Counted from the stretch's first letter, positions 43,754 through 53,674 are shown. The stretch: DNA of 64,000 nt from Aureimonas populi (GCF_017815515.1 NZ_CP072611.1:1240001-1304000), one strand, 5' to 3'. Made by a program: numbers and translations. Notes: generated by a model from the sequence alone, not told the origin.

Positions 43754-45076
43754 TCAGAGCCGGATCCGCACCGTGGTTCCCGTGGCGCCGCTCTCGATCT
43801 CGACCTCGCCGCCATGGTTGGTCACGATCTGCTTCACCAGGCTCAGCCCGAGGCCAGCTCCCTTGCTGCGCGGCGTCACGCGGTAGAACGGCTCGAACAC
43901 CAGCTCCCTGTGGTCTTCGGCGATCCCGCGCCCCTGGTCGGAGACGGCGATGTCTCCCTGCGCCGAGACGGACACGCAGATCGCGCCGGCATTGCCGCCA
44001 TGGTCGATCGCGTTGCGAACCAGATTGCTGACCGCGCGCGGCAAGGCGGAGGGGCTGCCCTGCCGCGTCAGCGTCTGCGCCTCGCTTCGGAACGAGATGT
44101 CGTAGCCCGCCGCGATGGCCAGCGGCGCCAGCTCGGCCACGACCGTCCTGGCGATCTCCACGAGATCGATGCTCTCGGGCGGATCGGCGGCCTGGTCGTT
44201 GCGCTCGAAGTCGAGGAGCTGCTCGGCCGTCTCGCCGAGGCGGGCGACGTCGTCCAGCAGGCGCCGGCGATCATCGCCCTCCGGCATTCCCTCGATGCGC
44301 GTCTGCATGATGGCGATGGGCGTCCTCAGCTCGTGGGACGCATCGACGAGGAAGCGCCGGCGCGCCCGGAACTCCTGCTCCAGCCGGCCGAGCACGCCGT
44401 TGAAGGCCACCACGAGCGGGGCCACCTCGCGCGGAACGCCGGCCGTGGGAAGGCGCGCGCCCTGCCGGCGCGGCTCGATCTCGGATGCCTGGCGGGCTAC
44501 CTCGCTCAACCCCGCGAGCGCGCGCCGCACGATCCGGGGAACGGCCAGGAAGATGGCGGGCAGAGCGATGGCAAGCAGCGGCACGTAGATCGGGTAGGTG
44601 ACGGCCAGAAGCGTGAGGAAGGGCCAATGCTGCCCGGAACCGCCACCGAACAGGATCCTGACCTCGCCAGCCGCTGTTTGTACTGTGTCGATCGAGGCGA
44701 TCTCGTCCGTATCCGCCGATCCGCGGATGTCCGCCTCCCGGAAACGGTGCACCACCGGCGCCAGAGGGGCATAGGGCGCGGGCACCGCGCCGTGGGTCTG
44801 GAAGGCGCCGTCGATGGTGGCGACGACATACCAGAGGTCCGGATTTTCCTTCTCCAGCGCTTCGAGCTCGGCCGTGCGGGCGATCTCGAACCGGCCCTGG
44901 GCGGCCGGGACCACCGCCTCCGCCATGGCCGCGCGCAGGGTCCGGGCCATCGTGATGTTGGGCGAAAGGGTCATGGCGCCGTAGACGCCGAGGCCGAGGA
45001 TGACGGCCGTCACCACGGCGACGAAGACGAGGCTGAGCTGCCAGCTCAGCGTCCAGCGAAGCGAGGCGTCGCGCAT
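43754..45076 (-). CDS. Sensor histidine kinase (OmpR-partner type)
   Basis: About 440 residues: a first membrane helix (LSLVFVAVVTAVILGLGVYG), a periplasmic sensor of about 150 residues, a second helix (YVPLLAIALPAIFLAVPRIV), a HAMP-like linker, H-box FLVDASHELRTPIAIMQTRI, N-box VSNLVRNAIDHGG, G1 VSDQGRGIAEDH, F and G2 GAGLGLSLVKQIVTNHGGEV. ATG at 45076 overlaps the response-regulator stop (ATGA). It phosphorylates the regulator encoded just before it. The stimulus is unknown; the divergent efflux pump suggests a toxic compound or envelope stress. Confidence 0.9.
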   Translation of the reverse strand: MRDASLRWTLSWQLSLVFVAVVTAVILGLGVYGAMTLSPNITMARTLRAAMAEAVVPAAQGRFEIARTAELEALEKENPDLWYVVATIDGAFQTHGAVPAPYAPLAPVVHRFREADIRGSADTDEIASIDTVQTAAGEVRILFGGGSGQHWPFLTLLAVTYPIYVPLLAIALPAIFLAVPRIVRRALAGLSEVARQASEIEPRRQGARLPTAGVPREVAPLVVAFNGVLGRLEQEFRARRRFLVDASHELRTPIAIMQTRIEGMPEGDDRRRLLDDVARLGETAEQLLDFERNDQAADPPESIDLVEIARTVVAELAPLAIAAGYDISFRSEAQTLTRQGSPSALPRAVSNLVRNAIDHGGNAGAICVSVSAQGDIAVSDQGRGIAEDHRELVFEPFYRVTPRSKGAGLGLSLVKQIVTNHGGEVEIESGATGTTVRIRL

Positions 45077-45747
45077 CAGTCTTCCTTCAGGAGATAGCCG
45101 ACCCCGCGGATATTGTGGACCGACACGCCGGCCCCCGCATCCGCCAGGCGCTTGCGCAGGCGCGAGATATGGGCGTCGAGCGCGTTCGACTGGATCTCTT
45201 CCTCGTAATTGTAGACCGCCGCCTCCAGCGTGGAGCGCAGCACGGTCTTCCCGCGCCGCTTGGCGAGCGCGACGAGGACGAGTAGCTCGCGCCGGGGCAG
45301 GTCCAGCGGCACGGCGTCGACCGAGACGGCGAGATTGAGCGGGTCGATGACCATCCGGCCGACGCCGAACTGCGGCTCGGCCAGATGGGCGGGTCGGCGC
45401 AGGACGGCACGGATGCGCGCCATCAGCTCCTCGACGAGGAACGGCTTGCCGAGATAGTCGTCCGCGCCGCTGTCGAGACCCTCGATCCGCTCCTTCGTCT
45501 CGTTGCGGGCCGTCAGCACGATGACCGGCGTGTCGATGCCGGCCTTTCTCAGCCTCGGGATGAAGGCCAGCCCCTCGCCGTCCGGCAGGCGGCGGTCGAG
45601 CAGGATGGCGTCGTAGAGCGTCTGGCGGGTCAGCTCGAGCGCGTCGGCCAGCATCGCCGTGTGGTCGATGACGATCCCGTGCTTGCCGAGCGCCACGGAC
45701 AACGCCCCGGCCATCTCCATCTCGTCCTCGACCAGCAATATTCTCAT
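45076..45747 (-). CDS. OmpR/PhoB-family response regulator
   Basis: A 223-residue protein. The receiver has the acidic pocket MRILLVEDEMEMA, phospho-acceptor Asp in DAILLDRRLPDG, and the Lys in YLGKPFLVEELMARIRAV. The C-terminal winged helix has LDLPRRELLVLVALAKRRGK, SNALDAHISRLRKRLADA and GVSVHNIRGVGYLL. It is the cognate partner of the overlapping kinase. The divergent region 45748-45960 carries an inverted pair of boxes that it probably binds. Confidence 0.92.
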   Translation of the reverse strand: MRILLVEDEMEMAGALSVALGKHGIVIDHTAMLADALELTRQTLYDAILLDRRLPDGEGLAFIPRLRKAGIDTPVIVLTARNETKERIEGLDSGADDYLGKPFLVEELMARIRAVLRRPAHLAEPQFGVGRMVIDPLNLAVSVDAVPLDLPRRELLVLVALAKRRGKTVLRSTLEAAVYNYEEEIQSNALDAHISRLRKRLADAGAGVSVHNIRGVGYLLKED

Positions 45748-45790
45748 GCGCCTCGCATCCGTTTCGCCGCCCTATCGTCCAGGCCGACCG

Positions 45791-45843
45791 TTGCGGCAGC
45801 ATTGCGGTGGCGCGCCGGGGCGCGGGTAATGCTGCCGCAATGC
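45791..45843. promoter_or_regulatory. Inverted pair of response-regulator boxes between the two-component and RND operons
   Basis: TTGCGGCAGCATT (45791-45803) and AATGCTGCCGCAA (45828-45840) form a perfect 13-bp inverted repeat 24 bp apart. Each arm has AATGC-type half-sites 11 bp apart (AATGC at 45828-45832 and 45839-45843). One arm points to the regulator gene, the other to the efflux operon. Confidence 0.65.
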
Positions 45844-45960
45844 TTGCCCCCTACCGCTGGGAGGCAGGATGGCCCGCAAGCCCCGTGCATGACGCTCCCC
45901 ACGGCAGAGCCTTGCGGGCGTGCGATGTTTCCCGCAACGGTTTTCGAAGGACAAGGCCCC

Positions 45961-47115
45961 ATGGCGCGCAAATGGACCGGAAGGCTCGTCGCGATCGCGG
46001 TTCTGATCGGCGGCGCCTATGCGGGCCTCGTGCGGTTCGACCCCGGAGGCGCGGCGGTCGAGGCCAATGCGCGGCAGGCATCGGTCGCTCCCGTCCCCCT
46101 CCCGGACCCTGTGCCCCGGCCGCTCGAGCTGGCGGCCATCGAGGTCGTCGAGGTCGCGCCTGCCCAGATGGCCGAGCGCCTGCGCGTGAGCGGCGAGCTG
46201 CGGCCCGTGAACCGGGTGGTGCTGCGCTCCAAGGCGGCCGGAACCGTGCTGGAGGTGAAGGTGCGCGCCGGCCAGTCGGTGGAGGCCGGCGATGTGCTGG
46301 TGCGTTTCGAGACGCAGGACCTGCAGGCAGCCCTGGCGCAGCACACGAGCAACATGGAGGGCGCGCGGGCCGAGCTTCTCCAGGCCGAGCGCACGCGGGG
46401 CAGGGTGGAGGAGCTTGCCCGCCGGAACATCTCCTCGGCCGAGCAGCTCGACAGGGCGCTGAGCGATGTCTCGGCGGCACGGGCGAAGGTGCAGGGCCTG
46501 TCGGCGCAGATCGACATCGCCCGCTCCGCCCTCGCCAATGCCGAGATCAGGGCGCCCTTCGACGGCGTCGTCTCGCACCGCGCCGTGGACCCGGGCGCCG
46601 CCACGGCTGCCAACGCCGATCTCCTGACGTTGGTCGATGTCTCTGTCCTGGAAGCGGAAATGCTCGTCTCCACGAGGGACGTGGCTCGCCTCAGGGTGGG
46701 GCACACCGCCGAGCTGGAGATCGACGGGCTCGAGGGCGGGACCGTTGCGGGAACGGTGGACCGGATCAACCCGGTCGCCAACGAGGGCTCGCGCTTCGTG
46801 CCGGTCTTCGTCCGGCTGGCCAACCCGCAGGGGCGCCTGTGGGGCGGCATGTTCGCCACGGGCTCCATCCTGGTGCGACAGAGCCGGGACGCGCTCGTCC
46901 TGCCGGCCACCTCGCTGCGCGAGGACGAGGGGGGCGCGTTCGTCCTGAAGCTGGAGGAGGGCAGGCTGGTCCGCCAGGCGGTCGCGGTCCGCGCGCGCTG
47001 GGACGGCGGCGCCCGCCTGGAGGTGGAGGGCGTGCTGGCCGGCGACGTCGTCGTCACCGCGCCTCTGCCCGAGCTGCGGCCCGGCGCCGCCGCGATCCTG
47101 GCGCGGGCCGGCTGA
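45961..47115 (+). CDS. RND efflux periplasmic adaptor (membrane fusion protein)
   Basis: About 384 residues from ATG 45961 (MARKWTGRLVAIAVLIGGAY, an N-terminal membrane anchor or signal). The lipoyl half-motifs VLRSKAAGTVLEVKVRAGQS and SALANAEIRAPFDGVVSHRA flank a coiled-coil hairpin (ARAELLQAERTRGRVEELAR). The beta-barrel region follows (ANPQGRLWGGMFATGSI). It links the inner-membrane RND pump to an outer-membrane channel, which is not encoded in the window. It ends two bases before the RND gene. A longer open frame upstream is not needed. Confidence 0.9.
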   Translation: MARKWTGRLVAIAVLIGGAYAGLVRFDPGGAAVEANARQASVAPVPLPDPVPRPLELAAIEVVEVAPAQMAERLRVSGELRPVNRVVLRSKAAGTVLEVKVRAGQSVEAGDVLVRFETQDLQAALAQHTSNMEGARAELLQAERTRGRVEELARRNISSAEQLDRALSDVSAARAKVQGLSAQIDIARSALANAEIRAPFDGVVSHRAVDPGAATAANADLLTLVDVSVLEAEMLVSTRDVARLRVGHTAELEIDGLEGGTVAGTVDRINPVANEGSRFVPVFVRLANPQGRLWGGMFATGSILVRQSRDALVLPATSLREDEGGAFVLKLEEGRLVRQAVAVRARWDGGARLEVEGVLAGDVVVTAPLPELRPGAAAILARAG

Positions 47116-47116
47116 C

Positions 47117-50100
47117 ATGATCCTCACCCGCATCTCCGTTTCCCATCCCGTCTTCGCCACCATGATGATGGTGGCCCTGCTCGTGCTCGGCGTCTTCTCG
47201 TTCCAGCGGCTCGGGCTCGACCAGTATCCGAACGTGGACGTGCCGATCGTCGTGGTCATGACGGCCTATCCGGGCGCCACGCCCGAGACTGTCGAGACCG
47301 AGATCACGCGCCCCGTGGAGAACGCTCTCAACGCGATCAGCGGCCTCGACGAGATCACCTCGACCTCCTACGAGGGCCGCTCCGTGGTGCGGGCGAGCTT
47401 CAGGCTGGAGGTGCACGGCCCGGCGGCGGCCCAGGAGGTGCGCGACAAAGTGGCGGCGCTGGAGGCGGACTTTCCCGAGGATGCCGACAAGCCCATCGTC
47501 TCGCGCTTCAACCCCTCGGACCAGCCCGTCCTGTCGATCGCCATCAGCTCCCCCACGCTCGGCGTGCCGGAGCTGACGACCATCGCCGAGCGGCGCGTCG
47601 TGCGCCAGCTCACGACCGTTTCCGGCGTGGGACAGGCCACGCTCGTCGGCGGGCGCAAGCGGCAGGTCGACGTCTCGATCGACGAGACGCGCATGCGCGC
47701 GCTCGGCGTGGGCGTGGACGAGGTCATCGAGGCCCTGCGGTCCGGCAACCGGAACCGGCCGGCCGGCAGCGTCGTCGGCGACTTCTCCGAGAGCACCCTC
47801 CAGGTGCAGGGCCGCATCGAGCGGCCGGACGAGCTTCTCGACATGATCGTGGCCCGGCGCGGCGGCGGGCCGGTGCATCTGCGCGACATCGCCACCGTCG
47901 CCGACGGGGCGGCGGACGCGGAGAGCCTTGCCATCTACAATGGCCAGACGGCGCTGGCCGTCGATGTCGTCAAGGTGCAGGACGCCAACACCGTGCAGGT
48001 GGTGGCGGACGTGCTGCGGCGGCTGGAGCGCCTCGATGCCGAGCTGGCCCCGCAAGGGGTGCGGCTGAGCGTGGTGACGGACGCCTCCGTCCCGATCCGC
48101 GAGTCGGTTTCGCAGGTTCAGGCCACCCTTCTGGAGGGCGCGGCGCTGGCCATCGCCATCGTTTTCCTGTTCCTCAACTCGTGGCGCTCCACGGTCATCA
48201 CCGGCCTGACGCTTCCCGTGGCGATGCTCGGCACGCTGGCGGTCATCGATGTCCTGGGCTTCACGCTCAACACGCTGAGCCTTCTGGCGCTGACCCTTTC
48301 GATCGGCATCCTCGTGGACGACGCCATCGTGGTGCGCGAGAATATCACCCGCCATCTCCACATGGGAAAGTCGCACCGCCGCGCCGCGCTGGAGGGGACG
48401 AACGAGATCGGCCTGGCGGTGATGGCGACGACGGCCACCATCGTGGCGGTGTTCCTGCCCGTCGCCTTCATGGACGGCATCGTCGGCCGTTTCTTCTACG
48501 AGTTCGGCGTGACGGTCTCGGCGGCCGTCCTGATCTCGCTTCTCGTCGCCTTCACGCTCGACCCGATGCTGTCGAGCGTGTGGCACGACCCGGATTCGCA
48601 GCCCGGCGCGAGGCGCGGGCCCGTCGGCCGCCTCGTCGCACGCTTCGACCGGGGGTTCGAGGCGCTCGCCGAGCGCTACCGGGGCGTCATCGGCTGGACG
48701 CTGCGCCACCGCCTCCTCACGCTGGCGGCGACCGCCGGCCTCTTCGTCGCCAGCCTGTTCATGGTTCCGCTGGTGGGAACGGAGTTCGTGCCCAATGCCG
48801 ACGAGGGGCGCTTCCAGGTCAATGTGACGACGCCCGCCGGCTCCTCGCTTCTCTACACGGCCGCCAAGGTGGGGCAGGTGGAAAGCGCGCTGCGCGAGTT
48901 CCCGGAGGTCTCCGCGATCTATTCCACCGTCAACACGGGCAATTCGGTGGGCAAGCATCGAGCGGCCGTCCTGGTGAGGCTGGTTCCGCACGCCGAGCGC
49001 GCGCGCACGCCCGCCATGCTCGCGGACCCGATCCGCGAGCGCCTGTCCGTCATCCCCGGAATCGAGATCGCCATCGTCCAGGAGGGGCTGGGCGGTGGCG
49101 ACAGCCCCATCCGGCTGAGCGTGATGGGCGACGACAGGGCCGTGCTGGAGCGCATCGCGGGCGAACTGGCGCGCGACATGCGCGCGATCGCGGGCATGGT
49201 GGACGTGACCTCCAGCGCCGAGGAGGCGACCTCCGTCCTCTCCGTGCGCCTGAAGCCCGAGGCGGCGAGCGACCTGGGCGTCGGCGTCCCGGAGCTCGCC
49301 GCCATGCTCTCCCCGCTCGTCGGCGGCGAGGCCGTCTCGAACTGGACCGACGCGCTCGGCGAGACCTACGAGGTCGTCGTGCGCCTTCCGGCGGAGAAAC
49401 GCTCCGACCTGGCCGCCATCGGCGAGCTGATGATGACGACCGGGCGCACGGACGAGAGTGGCGCGCCCGAAATGGTTCGGCTCGACCAGGTCGCGCGGAT
49501 CGGCGCCGTGCCGGCCGCCTCCGAGATCCGGCGCCTGGACATGCTGCGGGAGGTGCAGGTCTCGGCGGACGTATCGGGCCGCACCATCGGCGACGTGACG
49601 GGCGAGCTGGAGGCGCTGATCGCGCGCAGCGACCTGCCGGAGGGCTACGGCATCCGTTTCGGCGGCGAAACGGAGAACATGCAGGAGACGATGGGCCACA
49701 TGATCACCGCCCTCGCCATGGCTGTGATCTTCATCTACATCGTGCTCGCCTCGCAATTCGGCAGCTTCACCCAGCCCATCGCCATCATGGCCTCGCTGCC
49801 GCTGTCGCTCGTCGGCGTGCTCATGGGCCTGATGGTGGCCGGCAGCACGATCAACATGTTCTCCCTGATCGGCTTCATCATGCTGATGGGCCTCGTCACC
49901 AAGAACGGCATCCTCCTGGTGGACTTCGCCAACAGGGAGCGCCGGCGCGGCCTTTCGCTGGACGAGGCGCTGGCCAGTGCCGGCGCCATCCGCTTCCGGC
50001 CCATCGTCATGACGACCCTGGCGATGATCTTCGGCATGATCCCCCTCGGCATGGCCGTGGGCGGGGGCGGTGCCCAGCGCGCCCCGATGGCCCATGCGGT

Positions 50101-50251
50101 CATCGGCGGGCTCGTCAGCTCCACCCTTCTCACGCTCCTCGTCGTGCCGGTCATCCTCTCCTGTCTGGACAGCATGACCCGCCGCCTGTCGCGCTTCATG
50201 CCCGCCGCGCCCGACGAGGGATCGCCGGCGGTTTCGAACGCCGATCCGTAG
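47117..50251 (+). CDS. RND-family efflux transporter (HAE1-like)
   Basis: A 1044-residue inner-membrane pump of the normal length. MILTRISVSHPVFATMMMVA is the first helix. The proton-relay Asp pair lies in LSIGILVDDAIVVRENITRH on helix 4. The two periplasmic porter regions are present (AYPGATPETVETEITRPVEN; TPAGSSLLYTAAKVGQVESA), and the second half repeats the pattern (GLVTKNGILLVDFANRERRR). The substrate range cannot be read but is probably multidrug. Translated with the adaptor; no frameshift seen. A 1013-residue opposite-strand open frame is a GC-rich shadow. Confidence 0.93.
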   Translation: MILTRISVSHPVFATMMMVALLVLGVFSFQRLGLDQYPNVDVPIVVVMTAYPGATPETVETEITRPVENALNAISGLDEITSTSYEGRSVVRASFRLEVHGPAAAQEVRDKVAALEADFPEDADKPIVSRFNPSDQPVLSIAISSPTLGVPELTTIAERRVVRQLTTVSGVGQATLVGGRKRQVDVSIDETRMRALGVGVDEVIEALRSGNRNRPAGSVVGDFSESTLQVQGRIERPDELLDMIVARRGGGPVHLRDIATVADGAADAESLAIYNGQTALAVDVVKVQDANTVQVVADVLRRLERLDAELAPQGVRLSVVTDASVPIRESVSQVQATLLEGAALAIAIVFLFLNSWRSTVITGLTLPVAMLGTLAVIDVLGFTLNTLSLLALTLSIGILVDDAIVVRENITRHLHMGKSHRRAALEGTNEIGLAVMATTATIVAVFLPVAFMDGIVGRFFYEFGVTVSAAVLISLLVAFTLDPMLSSVWHDPDSQPGARRGPVGRLVARFDRGFEALAERYRGVIGWTLRHRLLTLAATAGLFVASLFMVPLVGTEFVPNADEGRFQVNVTTPAGSSLLYTAAKVGQVESALREFPEVSAIYSTVNTGNSVGKHRAAVLVRLVPHAERARTPAMLADPIRERLSVIPGIEIAIVQEGLGGGDSPIRLSVMGDDRAVLERIAGELARDMRAIAGMVDVTSSAEEATSVLSVRLKPEAASDLGVGVPELAAMLSPLVGGEAVSNWTDALGETYEVVVRLPAEKRSDLAAIGELMMTTGRTDESGAPEMVRLDQVARIGAVPAASEIRRLDMLREVQVSADVSGRTIGDVTGELEALIARSDLPEGYGIRFGGETENMQETMGHMITALAMAVIFIYIVLASQFGSFTQPIAIMASLPLSLVGVLMGLMVAGSTINMFSLIGFIMLMGLVTKNGILLVDFANRERRRGLSLDEALASAGAIRFRPIVMTTLAMIFGMIPLGMAVGGGGAQRAPMAHAVIGGLVSSTLLTLLVVPVILSCLDSMTRRLSRFMPAAPDEGSPAVSNADP

Positions 50252-50279
50252 AACCCTCCGGCGCTTGCCCGCGCGACCC

Positions 50280-52375
50280 TCACTTCGAGGGTTTGTAGGC
50301 GATGAGGCGCAGCGCGTTGGCGGTGACGAGGACCGTCGCGCCGGTATCGGCGAGGATCGCCATCCAGAGCGTGGTGACGCCGAACAGGGTGGTGACGAGG
50401 AAGACGGCCTTGAGGCCGAGCGCGATGGCGATGTTCTGCCAGATGTTGCCGAGCGTGGCCTGCGAGAGCGCGATGAGATCGGCGATTCCTGTCACCCGGT
50501 TCTTGAGAAGGGCGGCATCGGCTGTCTCCAAGGCGACATCGGTGCCCGCGCCCATGGCGACGCCGACGGAAGCGGCGGCCAGCGCCGGTGCGTCGTTGAT
50601 GCCGTCGCCGACCATGGCGATGGGCCCGGCCGCCTTCAGCCGGCCGATCTCGGCCAGCTTGGCGTCGGGCAGAAGCTCGGCGCGCGCCTCAAGGCCCAGA
50701 TGCGCCGCGATGGCCTCGGCCGTGCGTCTGTTGTCGCCGGTCAGCATCAGCGCGCGCACGCCGCGGTCCGTCAGCCGCCTGACGCCCTCGGCGGCATCCT
50801 CGCGCGGCTCGTCACGCAGGGCGATCAGTCCCTCGACGGACTTGCCCTTCATCAGCACCACGACCGTCTTGCCCTGGCTCTCCAGCGCGGTGATCGTCTC
50901 GGCGGTGCCAGCCTCGAGCGTGGCCTGCTCGGCGGCGTGGCGCGGCGAGCCGACCGAGGCGAAGCCCTCCTTCAGCCGCGCCGTCACGGCCTTGCCGGGC
51001 GTGGCGATGCCACCGCCGAAGGTGGCGGGCAGGTCGAGCCCGCGCGCCTCGGCCGCCTCCACGATCGCCACCCCGAGCGGATGGCTGGTGTTGCGCTCGA
51101 CGGCCGCCGCGACGGCCAGCACGCTCTCCTCGCTGCCCCCGACCGGCACGATGTCCGTGACCTGCCCGCGGTCGCGCGTCTTGTGGCGACGGTCCGAGCG
51201 TTTCCAGCGCCGCCCTTGATCAGCAAGCCCTGCCGCGCCCCGGCGGCCAGCCCCGAGGCGATGGCGGCGGGCGTCGAGATGACCAGCGCGCAGGGGCAGG
51301 CGATCAGGAGCGTGGCGAGGCCGCGATAGATCCACGTCATCCAGTCGCCGCCGAAGGCGAGCGGCGGCACGACGATGATGAGGGCCGCGACGGCCATGGC
51401 TGCGGGCGTGTACCAGCGCGAGAAGCGGTCGATCATCCGCGCGGTCGGCGCCTTGGATTCCTGCGCTTCCTCGACCATGTGGATGATGCGCGCGATGGTG
51501 TTGTCGGCCGCGACATGGCTGATTTCCACGCGCAGCTCGCCATTGGCGTTGATCGAGCCGGCGAAGACCTTCGCGCCGGCCTCCTTCAGCACCGGCACGG
51601 ATTCGCCCGTCACCGGTGCCTCGTCGACCTCCGATGCGCCGTCGATCACCGTGCCGTCGGAGGGTACGCGGTCGCCGGGACGCACCACGACGACGTCGCC
51701 GACCGCCAGCTCTTCCGCCGCGACCTTCTCGATCGCGCCGCTTCGCTCGCGCAAGGCCACGCGCGGCACGAGGTCGATCAGCGCCTCGATGCCGGCGCGG
51801 GCCCGGCCGGCGGCGACGGTCTCCAGGAGTTCGCCCACCGCGAAGAGGACGATGACGACGGCAGCCTCCTCCGCCTCGCCGATGGCAACCGCGCCGAGCG
51901 CCGCCACGCTCATCAGCGTCTCGATGGTGAAGGGAGAGCCCGACATCGCCCCGGCGACCGCCCGTCTGGCGAACGGGATCACGCTGATCAACGCGGCTCC
52001 CGAATAGAGCCATTGCTCCCACTGCGGCAAGACCTGCGCGAGCAGGAAGGCGAGCGCAAACAGGGCGGCGGTCATGAGGACGAGCCGGCCCTTGGCTCCC
52101 TGCCACCACGGCTCCCGGACGCGTTTGGTGGGCAGGGCAGGCTCGGGTTCGGCACCGGCGTCCACCGGCGTATAGCCGAGCGCGCGGACCTTCTCCGCGA
52201 TGGTGCGCGGGGCCGTCCGGTCCTCGTCCACCCGCAGCGCGAGCGTGCCGTTCGCGTAGTTGACGTTGATGTCGCTGACGCCCGGCAAGCGCTGCACGGC
52301 GGTTTCGATCTTCAAGGCGCAGGAGGCGCAGTCCATGCCCTCGATGCGCAATCTGTAAGGGCTCGCCGCCGCCAT
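50280..52375 (-). pseudogene. Zn/Cd/Pb-type P1B-ATPase lacking its phosphorylation motif
   Basis: Nearly complete: N-terminal HMA domain with GMDCASC, actuator domain (DEAPVTGESVPVLKEAGAKV), CPC metal site (LLIACPCALVISTPAAIASG), HP motif NTSHPLGVAIVEAAEARG, and nucleotide/hinge motif MVGDGINDAPALA. Between LLIKGG and QVTDIVPV (about 51175-51222), where FDKTGTLT should be, only about 44 bases replace the roughly 69 expected, and the frame changes. The catalytic Asp is absent, so the pump cannot be phosphorylated. The MerR operator upstream is intact. Confidence 0.8.
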
Positions 52376-52414
52376 GGTGTCACCTCGAATCTGCCGACAT
52401 GACGGTTCGGATAG

Positions 52415-52435
52415 ACCCTGTAGCCACTAGAGGGT
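52415..52435 (-). promoter_or_regulatory. MerR-type operator before the P-type ATPase
   Basis: ACCCTGTAG and CTAGAGGGT form near-perfect arms around CCA, in the spacer region of a MerR-type promoter 40 bp upstream of the ATPase start. The same sequence pattern occurs at 52488 and 53715. Confidence 0.7.
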
Positions 52436-52487
52436 CAAGCACGGAAAGCGCGCGATCCGTCGCACCCGTGGCCGGCGCACCGGCTTG

Positions 52488-52508
52488 ACCCTGTAGCTGG
52501 TAGAGGGT
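52488..52508 (+). promoter_or_regulatory. MerR-type operator and -35 before dsbB
   Basis: TTGACC (-35-like) runs into ACCCTGTAG...GTAGAGGGT, the classic layout of CadR/PbrR-type metal promoters with a long spacer. It lies 43 bp upstream of dsbB. Confidence 0.7.
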
Positions 52509-52550
52509 GCACAAGCGCCGCGACGAAGCAGGAAGCAGGACACCCGTACG

Positions 52551-53018
52551 ATGCAGGCAGGGCAGGGGAAGACGGCCGCTCCACCGCGCGAGCGCGCGGC
52601 CGCGAACGCCTTTGCGTTCCTGTTCGCGGCATGGCTCGTCGCGCTGGCCGCCGCGCTGGGCGCCCTCTTCATCGGCGAGGTGCTGGGACAGGCGCCGTGC
52701 GACCTGTGCTGGCACCAGCGCGCCTTCATGTTCCCGCTGGCGGTCATCCTGGCCGTGGCGAGCTTCCGGGGGGATGCGGACGTCTGGCGCTACGGCCTTC
52801 CCCTGGCCGCCATCGGCGGGGCGGTGGCCGCGTTTCATTCGCTGCTCTATGCGGGCATCGTTCCGGCGGCCATCCAGCCCTGCGGGCGGGACGGGCCCTC
52901 CTGCTCGGGCGCCGGCATGACCATTCTCGGCGGCCTGCCGCTTCCCTATCTGTCGCTGGCCGCCTTCACGGCCATCGCCCTTCTCCTCCTTCTCGTGCGC
53001 CGGAGTCGTTCCGCATGA
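52551..53018 (+). CDS. dsbB: DsbB-family disulfide bond formation protein
   Basis: A 155-residue protein with four membrane helices. The first catalytic Cys pair is APCDLCWHQRA (CxxC) and the second QPCGRDGPSCSG in the periplasmic loop. It passes electrons from a DsbA-type thiol oxidase to quinone. Its stop overlaps the start of the DsbA-like gene (ATGA). A MerR-type operator directly upstream suggests induction by metal rather than a housekeeping role. Confidence 0.9.
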   Translation: MQAGQGKTAAPPRERAAANAFAFLFAAWLVALAAALGALFIGEVLGQAPCDLCWHQRAFMFPLAVILAVASFRGDADVWRYGLPLAAIGGAVAAFHSLLYAGIVPAAIQPCGRDGPSCSGAGMTILGGLPLPYLSLAAFTAIALLLLLVRRSRSA

Positions 53019-53674
53019 CCAGACGGTCCCTCGTTCTCATCACCGGCCTCGTCGCGCTGATCGTCTTTGCCGGCGGCGCCTTTCTCTATGACCGCTATGG
53101 CGCCAACCCGGCGCAGCCCGTGGCGGCGGTGGAAGGCGATGCGCTGGTCCGGGGACATTCGCCGATCATCGGCCCCGCCGAGGCGCCGGTGACGATCGTG
53201 GAGTTCTTCGATCCGTCCTGCGAGGCGTGCCGGGCCTTCTATCCCGTCGTCAAGCAGATCATGGCCGCCTTCCCGGGCGAGACGCGCCTCGTCATCCGGT
53301 ACGCGCCCTTCCACGACGGATCGGACGAAGCCGTGCGAATCCTCGAAACGGCGCGCCTTCAGGGCCGGTTCGAACCCGTGCTGGAAGCCCTTCTGGAGCG
53401 GCAGCCGGAATGGGCCGTCCATGGTGCGCCCGATCTGGCGAAAGCATGGGAGCTCGCGGCGGCCGCCGGGCTCGATGTCGAGCGCGCGCGGGCCGACATG
53501 TCGGCCCCCGGAATCGACGCCGTTCTCGAACAGGACATGGCCGATGTTGCGAGCAACGATGTCCGCCAGACGCCGACCTTCTTCGTCAACGGCAAGCCCC
53601 TGCCGTCCTTCGGCCCGCAGCAGCTCTACGACCTGGTGCGGGGCGAGGTGGAAAGCGCGCGGGCGACGCAATAG
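53015..53674 (+). CDS. DsbA-family thioredoxin-like thiol oxidase
   Basis: About 219 residues with a membrane anchor or signal (LVLITGLVALIVFAGGAFLY). The thioredoxin fold has active site FFDPSCEACRAFYP (C-E-A-C) and cis-Pro TPTFFVNGKPLP. It is oxidised by the DsbB encoded just upstream and introduces disulfides into periplasmic proteins. Regulation with a metal ATPase and MerR suggests a role under thiophilic-metal stress, which is an inference. Confidence 0.88.
   Translation: MTRRSLVLITGLVALIVFAGGAFLYDRYGANPAQPVAAVEGDALVRGHSPIIGPAEAPVTIVEFFDPSCEACRAFYPVVKQIMAAFPGETRLVIRYAPFHDGSDEAVRILETARLQGRFEPVLEALLERQPEWAVHGAPDLAKAWELAAAAGLDVERARADMSAPGIDAVLEQDMADVASNDVRQTPTFFVNGKPLPSFGPQQLYDLVRGEVESARATQ

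Noticed and set aside
47054..50095. A 1013-residue minus-strand open frame opposite the RND pump, and a 705-residue one in another plus frame
   Set aside because: Both are low-complexity His/Arg/Gly-rich shadows of the RND gene, which has strong motifs over its full length.
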